A stretch of 41,135 nt of DNA, from positions 1 to 41,135 of the forward strand of contig CAZOIK010000469.1 of assembly GCA_964579765.1 (NCBI GenBank). The letters are read 5' to 3'. Below, in pieces: positions 23,802 through 30,842 of this stretch (positions are counted from its first letter, which is position 1; each line of letters starts with the position of its first letter). The DNA comes from DATNBT01 sp964579765 (GTDB lineage Bacteria; Acidobacteriota; Vicinamibacteria; Vicinamibacterales; CAVVIG01). The notes beneath the pieces are model-generated. The model ran no database searches. It worked only from the letters and a program-made list of their open reading frames with translations, and was not told where the DNA came from. The position numbers were made by a program, and so were the translations under genes.

Positions 23802-25598
23802 TTAACTCCAGAGCGGAAGCGACACGACCATCGAGAACAACTTGTCCTGGTGCATCAGGAAGTGCTCGACGATCGGCCCGAGTGACAGCGCCGGGAAGAA
23901 CGTCAACGCGCCGACGACGACGACCGTCGCGACGAGCAGGCCGACGAAGAGCGGCCCGTGCGTCGGCAGCGTGCCGGCCGACATCGGGACCATCTTCTTG
24001 GCGGCGAGGCTGCCCGCAATCGCGAGCGCCGGGATGATGAACAGGAACCGGCCGAACAGCATGCAGAGCCCGCCGGCCAGGTCGTACCACGGCGTGTTCA
24101 CCGTCAGCCCGGCGAAGGCGCTGCCGTTGTTCTCGGTCTGGCTCGTGAAGGCGTAGAGGATCTCGCTCAAGCCGTGCGGTCCGGCGTTGTTCATGTTCGC
24201 GATGGTCGGCCCCCCGGCATTCCAGTAACTGCCTTTCGCAAACGGCAGGACGACCGACGCCGCGGAGAACGCGAGGATGAAGAACGACGTCGCGAGCACC
24301 GCGAACAGCGCCATCTTCACTTCCTTCTGCTGGATCTTCTTGCCGATGTACTCGGGCGTGCGGCCCACCATCAGGCCGGCGATGAACACGCCGAGAACGG
24401 CGTAAAGCAACATGCCGTAGAGGCCCGCGCCGACGCCGCCGAAGATCACCTCGTCGGTCTGCATGTTGAACAGCGGCACGAGCCCGCCGAGCGGCGTGTA
24501 GCTGTCGTGCATGCTGTTGACGGCGCCGCAGCTGGCGTCGGTCGTCACCGTCGCGAACAGCGCCGAGGCGGCAATACCGAAGCGTGTCTCCTTGCCTTCC
24601 ATGTTCCCGCCCGGCTGCGTGGCCGTGGCGGACTGCTCGACACCCAGCTTCGCGAGCATCGGGTTACCCGCCTGCTCCGCCGGATAGGCGACGAACACGC
24701 CGATGAGAAACATCACGGCCATCGCCCAGAACAGGGCCCAGCCCTGGCGCGTGTCCTTCACCATGTGGCCGAACGTATACGTGAGGCCGGCGCCGAGCAC
24801 GAAGATGAGGAGGATCTGCAGCAGGTTCGTGAACGGGTTCGGACTCTCGAACGGATGCGCGGAGTTCGCGTTGAAGAACCCGCCGCCGTTGGTGCCGAGC
24901 TGCTTGATCACTTCCTGCGACGCGACCGGTCCCTGCGCGATCGTCTGCGTCGCGCCTTCGACGGTCTTCGCCGCGGTGTAGGCGTGGAAGTTCTGAATCG
25001 AGCCCTGCCAGACGAACACGAGCGCGGCGACGAACACGATCGGCAGGAGCACGTAGACAGTCGCCCGGGTGAGATCGACCCAGAAGTTGCCGATCTTGTC
25101 CGTCTCATGCCGCGCGAAGCCGCGAATCAGCGCGATGGCCACGGCGAGGCCGGCCGCCGCCGACACGAAGTTCTGCACGGCCAGCGCGGCCATCTGCACG
25201 AGATAGCTCATCGTCGACTCGCCGCTGTACCACTGCCAGTTCGTGTTGGTCATGAAGCTCATGGCGGTGTTGAAGCCCTGATCCGGGCTGACCTGCCCGG
25301 CGCCGAAGCTCTGCGGGTTGAACGGCAGCAGCCCCTGCAGCCGCATCAACGCGTACGTGAACAGGAACGCGAACAGGCTGAACGCCAGCACCGACGCGGT
25401 GTAGTGCGTCCACTTCTGCTCGTCGCTCTCGCGCACGCCGCAGATCTTGTAGACCGCCGCTTCGAGCGGACGCAGCACGGGATGCAGGAACGTGCGCTCT
25501 CCCGCGAACAGCCGCGACATGAACAAGCCGACCGGCTTGGTCAGCGCCAGGATGATCCCGAAGAAGACGACGATTTGCAGAATGCCGATGGTAGTCAT
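23802..25598 (-). CDS. kdpA: Potassium-transporting ATPase KdpA subunit
   Basis: 598 aa, the K+ channel-like subunit. All four pore-loop regions are recognisable: MTNTNWQWYSGESTMSYL, LGTNGGGFFNANSAHPFESP, SCGAVNSMHDSYTPLGG and TENNGSAFAGL, each with its selectivity-filter Gly. GLMVGRTPEYIGKKI and GTLPTHGPLFVGLL are also family hallmarks. It lies between kdpF (9-nt gap) and kdpB (7-nt gap). A second, diverged KdpA at 30843-32531 is only a paralogue; this copy is the one with KdpB and KdpC partners. Confidence 0.97.
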   Translation of the reverse strand: MTTIGILQIVVFFGIILALTKPVGLFMSRLFAGERTFLHPVLRPLEAAVYKICGVRESDEQKWTHYTASVLAFSLFAFLFTYALMRLQGLLPFNPQSFGAGQVSPDQGFNTAMSFMTNTNWQWYSGESTMSYLVQMAALAVQNFVSAAAGLAVAIALIRGFARHETDKIGNFWVDLTRATVYVLLPIVFVAALVFVWQGSIQNFHAYTAAKTVEGATQTIAQGPVASQEVIKQLGTNGGGFFNANSAHPFESPNPFTNLLQILLIFVLGAGLTYTFGHMVKDTRQGWALFWAMAVMFLIGVFVAYPAEQAGNPMLAKLGVEQSATATQPGGNMEGKETRFGIAASALFATVTTDASCGAVNSMHDSYTPLGGLVPLFNMQTDEVIFGGVGAGLYGMLLYAVLGVFIAGLMVGRTPEYIGKKIQQKEVKMALFAVLATSFFILAFSAASVVLPFAKGSYWNAGGPTIANMNNAGPHGLSEILYAFTSQTENNGSAFAGLTVNTPWYDLAGGLCMLFGRFLFIIPALAIAGSLAAKKMVPMSAGTLPTHGPLFVGLLVATVVVVGALTFFPALSLGPIVEHFLMHQDKLFSMVVSLPLWS

Positions 25599-25607
25599 GG
25601 CGCGCTC

Positions 25608-25694
25608 TCAGAACTTTTCAGGCTGGAACATCGCCCAGCCGAGATACACGAGCAGCAGAATCGAGACGATGGCGGAGACGATGTAGTCGAACAT
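25608..25694 (-). CDS. kdpF: KdpF small membrane subunit
   Basis: 28 aa: MFDYIVSAIVSILLLVYLGW and then AMFQPEKF. One transmembrane helix followed by the FxPEKF C-terminus is the KdpF pattern. KdpF is a small peptide that stabilises the KdpABC complex. The start ATG has GGAGAT about 7 nt upstream. It sits directly before kdpA, the standard position. Confidence 0.9.
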   Translation of the reverse strand: MFDYIVSAIVSILLLVYLGWAMFQPEKF

Positions 25695-25705
25695 GGGTCG
25701 ATCTC

Positions 25706-25789
25706 CTACGCGCGATCGCACGCCAGGGTGATGCCCCAGAGCGCGAGGAATCCGATCACGCCAACGGCGATGTAGAACAGGTCAAGCAT
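25706..25789 (-). CDS. 27-aa single-helix membrane peptide upstream of kdpF
   Basis: 27 aa: one hydrophobic helix (FYIAVGVIGFLALWGITLA) and a short charged end CDRA. It overlaps the 3' end of the Usp-like gene by 8 nt and ends 11 nt before kdpF, so it is probably co-translated. A GGAGC precedes the start codon. The length, single helix and position suggest an accessory peptide of the Kdp complex or a second KdpF-like peptide. Small peptides with a terminal C-D-(K/R) before kdpF recur in other bacteria as far as I recall, but I cannot name a family. The conserved coding look (a complete frame with a charged end) argues against chance. Confidence 0.65.
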   Translation of the reverse strand: MLDLFYIAVGVIGFLALWGITLACDRA

Positions 25790-26273
25790 GGACGGGCTCC
25801 TTGTGATTCGGATCGACGACGAGCACGAAATGCCCCGCGTCTTCGAGCGCGTGGCGCCACCGCTCGATCCGCGTCGGCCACCAGCTGTGGTGGCCGCCGA
25901 TGACGACGATCGAGTGCGGCTTGAACGCGTACGGAATGGTCTTCGCTTCGTCGCGGCACAGATAGACGCGGACGCGCGCGTCGATGCCGTCCTCCGTCAG
26001 CCGCGCGGCGAACGCCTCCGTTTCGACTGGCGAGAGACCGTCGGGCCGATCGACGTCGTTCTGCAGCGGCACTGTCCGGAAGTGGACGACGCGCATCGGG
26101 ACGCCCATTTTGGCGGCCAGGTCGGCGGCCACACGCGCCGCTCGCAGCGTGCCCTCGAACGTCGTGTAGACGACCGAGACGGCGTCGATCTGCAACGGCG
26201 GCTCGGGACGACGCGCCACAGCGGCTGTCTCCGGCTGGTGGGTGCTCACGACGTCTAACGGAAGCGGATACAT
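25782..26273 (-). CDS. Usp-like alpha/beta protein, first gene of the kdp operon
   Basis: 163 aa from the ATG at 26273, which has GAGG five nt upstream. A GTG 24 nt further up is the alternative but has its GAGG too close. The sequence has alternating strands and helices: IDAVSVVYTTFEGTLRAARV, MGVPMRVVHFRTVP, GIDARVRVYLCRDEAK, and SIVVIGGHHSWW before a C-terminal FVLVVDP. This resembles the universal stress protein fold, but the ATP-binding GxxGxxG(S/T) motif is not clear (the loop reads GGHHSWWP). It probably regulates the downstream Kdp pump. A 34-bp repeated element lies 45 nt upstream of the start, so this gene is likely the first of a regulated kdp transcript. Confidence 0.7.
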   Translation of the reverse strand: MYPLPLDVVSTHQPETAAVARRPEPPLQIDAVSVVYTTFEGTLRAARVAADLAAKMGVPMRVVHFRTVPLQNDVDRPDGLSPVETEAFAARLTEDGIDARVRVYLCRDEAKTIPYAFKPHSIVVIGGHHSWWPTRIERWRHALEDAGHFVLVVDPNHKEPVHA

Positions 26274-26318
26274 CGGATCCTCGCTGTACTGACTCACAAC
26301 CTCGAAATCTACGGCTCG

Positions 26319-26352
26319 GCACCTTAGGAAGTCCTTAACGCCCTATTAGGAT
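26319..26352. promoter_or_regulatory. 34-bp repeated operator-like element upstream of the kdp operon
   Basis: The element has GCACCTTAGGAAGTC at one end and CTATTAGGAT at the other, and matches the element at 27979-28012 at 29 of 34 positions with no gaps. Within it TTA cores recur every 11 bp (positions 6-8, 17-19 and 28-30), and the outer two are TTAGGA. Such 11-bp spacing of direct repeats is the pattern bound by OmpR/PhoB/KdpE-type winged-helix regulators arranged head to tail. It lies 45 nt before the ATG of the Usp-like gene that leads the kdp operon. KdpE-type proteins encoded at 28154 and 34138 are candidate binders. The assignment is inference. Confidence 0.7.
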
Positions 26353-26366
26353 TCCGGCCAGCTGCG

Positions 26367-26384
26367 GTGCCGGTTTGCCGGCAC
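26367..26384 (-). terminator. Hairpin between the PII gene and the kdp operon
   Basis: A perfect 7-bp stem, GTGCCGG (26367-26373) with CCGGCAC (26378-26384), has a 4-nt loop. It follows the PII gene's stop by about 50 nt on the minus strand and precedes the kdp operator-like element. There is no U tract after it, so it may be a Rho-assisted terminator, an mRNA 3'-end stabiliser or part of the regulatory region. Confidence 0.35.
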
Positions 26385-26434
26385 GTCAGTGCCCTTGTTG
26401 CTGGATGACACAACTCCCATGCCATAGCCGTTCG

Positions 26435-26770
26435 TCACTGCGCGTCTTCCAGCTCGCCGGTCCGGATGCGATAGCTCTGCGCGACTGGCGTCACGAACAC
26501 GCGTCCGTCGCCGACCTCGCCCGTCCGTGCCGCCGTGATCACGGCGCGGACGGCTGGTTCGACGAGCCGCTCCGGCACGACACACTCGACGAGCATCTTC
26601 GGCAGCAGCGTGACCTCGTATTCACGGCCGCGATACACCGCCGTGTGCCCGCGCTGGTGTCCGCGCCCGCGGACTTCGATGACGGTGACGCCCGAGACGC
26701 CAAGCGCGGTGAGCGCTTCGCGTACGGCATCCACCTTGTGTGGCCGGACGATGCCGGTGACCATCTGCAT
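26435..26770 (-). CDS. PII nitrogen regulatory protein, paralogue next to the porin
   Basis: 111 aa. The trimer-forming PII fold is clear: MQMVTGIVRPHKVDAVREAL, VTVIEVRGRG, a T-loop GHTAVYRGREYEV with Tyr-46 and Tyr-51 kept (51 is the uridylylation site in enteric GlnB), the B-loop TGEVGDGRVFV and C-terminal RIRTGE. It should bind ATP/ADP and 2-oxoglutarate. Most glnK genes pair with amt, but this one follows an outer-membrane porin gene by 4 nt and amt has its own PII at 32542. It may regulate porin-linked uptake or the neighbouring transport genes. Target unknown. Confidence 0.9.
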   Translation of the reverse strand: MQMVTGIVRPHKVDAVREALTALGVSGVTVIEVRGRGHQRGHTAVYRGREYEVTLLPKMLVECVVPERLVEPAVRAVITAARTGEVGDGRVFVTPVAQSYRIRTGELEDAQ

Positions 26771-26774
26771 GGCG

Positions 26775-27947
26775 CTAGGACTTCGAGCTGAAGAAAAAGA
26801 TCATCCCGAACTCGATCATCTGCTGGTTCCTCTTCGGGACGTTTGCGTCGTTCATGAAGGGCGACTGGTTCGAGAAGTCACCGCGATACTCGATGCGCCA
26901 CAAGAAGCTGTCCACCGGCTTCACTTCAAGCGTCACCGTGGCGTCGGTCAGTTTCTGCACCGTGCCTGTCGTGAAGCCGTTCGCGTCGTCGTAGTACTCG
27001 ACGCGCGGGATGACGGCGATGTACTTGTTCGCCTGGAACTTCGCATAGCCGGCGATGCCCTGCCACGTAACGGACGTACCGGTCACGCTGTTGGTGTCGC
27101 GGCCGTAGTCGTAGTTGGCCAGCAGGCTGACGACTGGATTGACCGTGTAGCTCACGACGGTGTCGGAGAGCGTCCGCCAGTCGCTGTTGTCCTTCGGCTG
27201 CTCCGGGCCGCCGATGTAGTTCTCGGTAATCGACACGGCGCCGGTGGGCTTCAGGATGATCGACGCCAGGACGCTCTTGCCGGTGTTGTTGTCGCTGACC
27301 GTGTTCCAGCCGTTCACGACGCCGCCAATGAGCGACACCTTGTCGTTCGGCGAATACGTGAGCCGCACGCCCGTGTGGTAGAACGGCACCGCGAGCTGGA
27401 ACAGGAGCGACCGCGAGTAGTTCCAGTCGTCCTTGGCCTCGATGACTTCCGCGCCCGCCGTCGTCACGAACTTGCCGACGTCGATCTGCAGGCCCTTACC
27501 GACCGGGGCGAGATAGCTGCCGTACGCCTCTTCGATGTTCTTGTACGGGGATTCCGCCGCGAACTGGCCCGATGCGCCGGCGACGATGTCGGCGGCGTTG
27601 CCGAAGGTCGTGCGGATCTTGTAGCCAATCGGCGAATCCGCGGCCGGCGTCTTCGCAAGCCAGACCTCCGCCATGCTCACGTCGAACGAGTTCTGCTTCG
27701 TGTCGAACGCGTGGAACAGCGGCGCGGTCTTCGTCGAGTTGTAGAGATAGTACGTGTCGATCAGGCCGCCGATTTCGGTGCCTTTGAAGAAGTTGAGCGT
27801 CGTCTTGTCTGGGTCCGCCGCGGGCGGCGTCGCGTCGGCCGGTTTGGGCTCGGTCTCCTGCGCCGCGGCGAACTTCGGCGCGCCAAGACACAGGGCAAGC
27901 ACTCCAAGCCTGACTATCCGAGCCGTCCTACCGCTGATGATCGTCAT
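26775..27947 (-). CDS. Outer-membrane beta-barrel porin (BBP2-like)
   Basis: 390 aa. A signal peptide (RIVRLGVLALCLGAPKFAAA, about 10-29) is followed by an Ala/Pro/Asp-rich linker and then GGLIDTYYLYN, the start of the barrel. Alternating hydrophobic/polar strands continue (QIDVGKFVTTAGAEV, WNYSRSLLFQLAVPFYHTGV, VTLEVKPVDSFLWRIEYR). The protein ends in an aromatic run, FGMIFFFSS, the usual outer-membrane targeting end. The family is that of the OprB/BBP2-type putative porins common in Acidobacteriota and Bacteroidota. A strong AGGAG lies 8 nt before the start. It leads a two-gene operon with a PII gene and carries the 34-bp element 31 nt before its start codon. The substrate (ammonium, sugars, ions) cannot be read. 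Confidence 0.85.
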   Translation of the reverse strand: MTIISGRTARIVRLGVLALCLGAPKFAAAQETEPKPADATPPAADPDKTTLNFFKGTEIGGLIDTYYLYNSTKTAPLFHAFDTKQNSFDVSMAEVWLAKTPAADSPIGYKIRTTFGNAADIVAGASGQFAAESPYKNIEEAYGSYLAPVGKGLQIDVGKFVTTAGAEVIEAKDDWNYSRSLLFQLAVPFYHTGVRLTYSPNDKVSLIGGVVNGWNTVSDNNTGKSVLASIILKPTGAVSITENYIGGPEQPKDNSDWRTLSDTVVSYTVNPVVSLLANYDYGRDTNSVTGTSVTWQGIAGYAKFQANKYIAVIPRVEYYDDANGFTTGTVQKLTDATVTLEVKPVDSFLWRIEYRGDFSNQSPFMNDANVPKRNQQMIEFGMIFFFSSKS

Positions 27948-27978
27948 CCTTCACTCCTGAACACGACTGTAAGAATCA

Positions 27979-28012
27979 GCACCTTAGGAAGTCATTAGCC
28001 GACTATTAGGAT
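27979..28012. promoter_or_regulatory. 34-bp repeated operator-like element upstream of the porin-PII operon
   Basis: Same length and orientation to its gene as the element at 26319-26352 (29/34 identical; the differences are at element positions 16, 20 and 22-24, outside the TTA cores). TTA cores every 11 bp are kept. It ends 31 nt before the porin ATG, where an activator could contact polymerase. The remaining stretch to the kdpE stop (28013-28153) has no gene I can support. Confidence 0.7.
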
Positions 28013-28153
28013 GCTGCTCCGCGACGTCGAATCGAGCATGTCAAGCGCCGTGCCAATGTCGCCGCGCACACGTCTCCTCGATTTCCGCGAGATTCGATGC
28101 GATCGCCGCTCTGCGAGCGACGACGACTGCGTGAAATTTCGTGAGCGAGCGGA

Positions 28154-28846
28154 CTAGTTCGCGGTGAGCTGCAGGCGGTACCCAACCCACGGCTCGGTCA
28201 GCAGATAGACCGGCGCGGACGGATTGGGTTCGATCTTCTTGCGGAGTTGGTTGACGAACACGCGGAGGTAGTCCACCTGATCGCCGTAGTCCGGTCCCCA
28301 CACCGCCTGCAGCAGCTCGCGGTGCGAGACGACCTTGTTCGCATGCGTGACGAGATACCGTAAGAGCTCGAACTCCTTCGGCGTGAGCCGGATCTGCTTG
28401 CCGCGCGCGAGGACCCGCCGCGTCCCAAAGTCGATGTCCACGTCGCCGATCTTCAGCGGACCGGCCGGCCCCTGCGAGGACGGCGTGCGCCGCAGCGCGG
28501 CGCGGATGCGCGCCAGCAACTCCGGCGCGTTGTACGGCTTGGTCACGTAGTCGTCGGCGCCCGCGTCGAGCGCGGCGACCTTGTCTTCCTCGCTGTCACG
28601 GACCGTCAGCATGATGATGGCGACGTCGGACTGGCTGCGAATCTCGTGGCAGACCTCGAGACCGCTCATGCCGGGCAGGTTCATGTCGAGCAGGACCAGA
28701 TCGAACCGCTCCTCGCGCAGCTTGTCGAACGCCGCGTCGCCGGTCCTGGCATCGTCCACCTCATAGCCCTGGCCCGTGAGCGTCACGCGCATCACGCGCC
28801 GGATCTGCGGATCGTCGTCGACGACAAGGATGCGTCCAGCGCTCAC
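28154..28846 (-). CDS. kdpE: KdpE-like OmpR-family response regulator, copy 1
   Basis: 230 aa. REC domain with acidic D10-D12 in VVDDDPQIRR, phospho-acceptor D54 in LLDMNLPGMSG, Thr in IMLTVRD and Lys in YVTKPYNAPELLARI. The C-terminal winged helix has RLTPKEFELLRYLV, VSHRELLQAVWGP, and RVFVNQLRKKIEPNPSAPVY with the terminal VGYRL. This is the KdpE pattern. Its ATG overlaps the stop of the KdpD C-half kinase by 4 nt, so the two are a cognate pair. It is the last gene of the transcript that also holds amt, glnK and the second kdpA. It is the leading candidate to bind the 34-bp elements upstream of kdp and porin. Confidence 0.93.
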   Translation of the reverse strand: MSAGRILVVDDDPQIRRVMRVTLTGQGYEVDDARTGDAAFDKLREERFDLVLLDMNLPGMSGLEVCHEIRSQSDVAIIMLTVRDSEEDKVAALDAGADDYVTKPYNAPELLARIRAALRRTPSSQGPAGPLKIGDVDIDFGTRRVLARGKQIRLTPKEFELLRYLVTHANKVVSHRELLQAVWGPDYGDQVDYLRVFVNQLRKKIEPNPSAPVYLLTEPWVGYRLQLTAN

Positions 28847-30357
28847 GACGTGCTCCGTCCGTGCGGAAACGAGAGCGTGAACGTCGTGCCCTGGTCAGCC
28901 GTGCTCGTCACGCGCAGATGTCCGCTGTGGGCGCGCATGATCTCCTGCACGATGGTCAGCCCCATCCCCGTCCCCGGCACATGGCGCGCCTGGACGCCTC
29001 GGTAGAACCGCTCGAAGATACGGTCCTGCTCCCGCTCAGGGATGGCGGGCCCAGAGTTCCGCACCGAGAGGTCGATAGCGCCGTTGCCCGCACCGGCGAT
29101 CTCGATGATGGACTCGGGTGGAGAGTACTTGATCGCGTTGTCCAGCAGCTGCCGGATCGCGAGGCTGAGGAGGTCGCGATCGGCGTCGACGGTCAGGTTG
29201 GCTGGCAGGCGCTCGATGACCTGATGGCCGTCGAGATGGCGCTCGAAGCGTTTGAGGGCCGCAGCGACGACCGGCGCGACCTCGTGCCGGCCGACATGCA
29301 CTTTGAAGTCCCCGGCATCGATCCGCAGCATCTGGACGGCGTCGGTCACGAGCGCGCTGAGCCGATCGAGCTCTTCGTCGATGATCGACGCCAGCTCGTG
29401 GATCTGCGCGCTCGCCGTTTCGGTCGCGAGCAGGTCGCTCGACGCCGCCTTCATCGCCGTCAGCGGCGTCTTGAACTCGTGCGCGAGCGCGTCGAGCACG
29501 GTCGCGCGCAGCTCGCTGCTCTCGCGCGCCGCCTCGGCGCGCGCGGTCGCTTCGACGGCTCTGGCGCGCTCGAGTCCGATCGCGACGAGATTCGCCATCG
29601 ACTGGACGACGGTGTCGCTGAGCCACCCGCCGGCAATCGCGACGCTGCCGATGGGCGCGCCGCCCAGCTGAATCGCAATAACGGTCACGCCCGCTTCGCT
29701 CACCGAGGCGCCGCGCCGCGCGACCTCGCGCAGCCGGTCGTCGAGATCCTCGCGCGCCACGGCGCCGGCCCACGCCACAGTATCAGCGCGCTGATCGTAC
29801 ACACCCGCCGCCCGGAGTTCGAACGCTTCGACCACGTGTCGCGCGATTTCGCCCGGCGTCGCGCCACCGCGGTCCGACAACAGCAGCGCGCGGCTGAGCG
29901 CGTACAGCCGCTCCAGGTCGCGCTGCCTGGCGCCGGCATCGACTTCGCGCCGGCGCGCACGGCCCGACAGCTGGCTGGCGACGATGGCCGTCGCGAGGAA
30001 GGCGACGAAGGCGACCCAGTTCTGCGGATCGGCAATCGTCAGTGTCCCTACCGGCGGCAGGAAGAAGAAATTGAAGCACAGGACCGCGACGATCGACGCG
30101 GTCGTCGCCTCGACGATGCCCCACGTGGTGGCCACGAGGAGAATGGCGATGAGATACGTGAGCGCGACGGTCGTCGGGTTGACGTGGAGGACCGCCGCGT
30201 AGAGCGCGGTGATGACAGCGACGACGCCGATCGAACCAGCGAGTCGGCCGACGGCGAGGGCGTGGCGCACGATGCTTGAGGCTAACCAACCAGCGGCCTC
30301 ACGGTCAATGCGCGATACGCGCTCGTCGCCGTTCACCGCCCGCCGGCAATCAGACAA
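28843..30357 (-). CDS. kdpD: KdpD C-terminal-half histidine kinase with altered G1 box
   Basis: 504 aa if it starts at the TTG at 30357; a GTG at 30336 is an equally good start. Domains: four membrane helices of the DUF4118 type (about 35-125) with the KdpD signature FNFFFLPPVGTLTIADPQNW, a GAF-like region (about 150-270), HisKA with ALAHEFKTPLTAM, and HATPase with N-box LLDNAIKYSPP and G2 GTGMGLTIVQEIM. The G1 box reads RNSGPAIP where KdpD has DNGPGIP, so the adenine-contact Asp and a Gly are lost and kinase activity may be weak. The N-terminal Walker/Usp half of normal KdpD is absent; two such halves are encoded separately at 13215-15394. It is paired with kdpE. Confidence 0.85.
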   Translation of the reverse strand: MSDCRRAVNGDERVSRIDREAAGWLASSIVRHALAVGRLAGSIGVVAVITALYAAVLHVNPTTVALTYLIAILLVATTWGIVEATTASIVAVLCFNFFFLPPVGTLTIADPQNWVAFVAFLATAIVASQLSGRARRREVDAGARQRDLERLYALSRALLLSDRGGATPGEIARHVVEAFELRAAGVYDQRADTVAWAGAVAREDLDDRLREVARRGASVSEAGVTVIAIQLGGAPIGSVAIAGGWLSDTVVQSMANLVAIGLERARAVEATARAEAARESSELRATVLDALAHEFKTPLTAMKAASSDLLATETASAQIHELASIIDEELDRLSALVTDAVQMLRIDAGDFKVHVGRHEVAPVVAAALKRFERHLDGHQVIERLPANLTVDADRDLLSLAIRQLLDNAIKYSPPESIIEIAGAGNGAIDLSVRNSGPAIPEREQDRIFERFYRGVQARHVPGTGMGLTIVQEIMRAHSGHLRVTSTADQGTTFTLSFPHGRSTS

Positions 30358-30835
30358 CGGGGATCGTCATGCGCACATTCGTGAAGTGGTCGAGCGCGTC
30401 CGCTCTACTCTCGACCTCGAGCCGGCCGCCGTGGGCTGCGACGATGTCCTCCACGAGGAGCAGCGCAAGCGCAGAGCCGGGATGCCAGCCGTCGCGCCGC
30501 AGCAGCTTCTTCAGCTGCTCGGGCGGCATGCCCGCGCCGTTGTCGCGGACGCTGATCACGAGCTGCGCGTGTGCGTCGCGGGTGACCTCGACCAGCACGA
30601 GGGCGCCGGGGCCTTGGACGTGCCTCAGCGCCGCGCCGACCAGGCTGGCGATGGCCCACGCGATCTTGTTGCGATCAACGCGGACTGTGGTGGGGACTCT
30701 CTCGTCGATGTGAATCAGCAGCCTGACGCCCTGCGCCCGGGCCTGCCGCTCCAGCACCTCCGTCGTCACCTCCAGCAGCACGCCGACGTTGACGTCGTCG
30801 CGGTGAATGGGAATCGACTCGACGCGGTCGGGCAT
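30350..30835 (-). CDS. Stand-alone HATPase-domain protein after orphan kdpA, N-box Asn lost
   Basis: 161 aa from the ATG at 30835, 7 nt after the orphan kdpA ends. It overlaps the KdpD-type kinase start by 8 nt if that uses the TTG. It is homologous to the protein at 20203-20772: VRVDRNKIAWAIASLVGAAL aligns with VRIDADKIGWAISALVGNAL. At the N-box position the Mg-binding Asn has become Ala. G1 (RDNGAGMPPEQL) is intact and the G2 region reads SALALLLVEDIVAAHGG. There is no HisKA or sensor domain. The Asn loss suggests it no longer binds ATP-Mg normally and may act as a structural or inhibitory partner. Function unproven. Confidence 0.72.
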   Translation of the reverse strand: MPDRVESIPIHRDDVNVGVLLEVTTEVLERQARAQGVRLLIHIDERVPTTVRVDRNKIAWAIASLVGAALRHVQGPGALVLVEVTRDAHAQLVISVRDNGAGMPPEQLKKLLRRDGWHPGSALALLLVEDIVAAHGGRLEVESRADALDHFTNVRMTIPVV

Positions 30836-30842
30836 GAGAACG

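Noticed and set aside
28041..28153. Short minus-strand frame after kdpE
   Set aside because: The C-terminal residues look plausible but there is no start codon or ribosome site in the gap, and upstream it runs through kdpE in a wrong frame.
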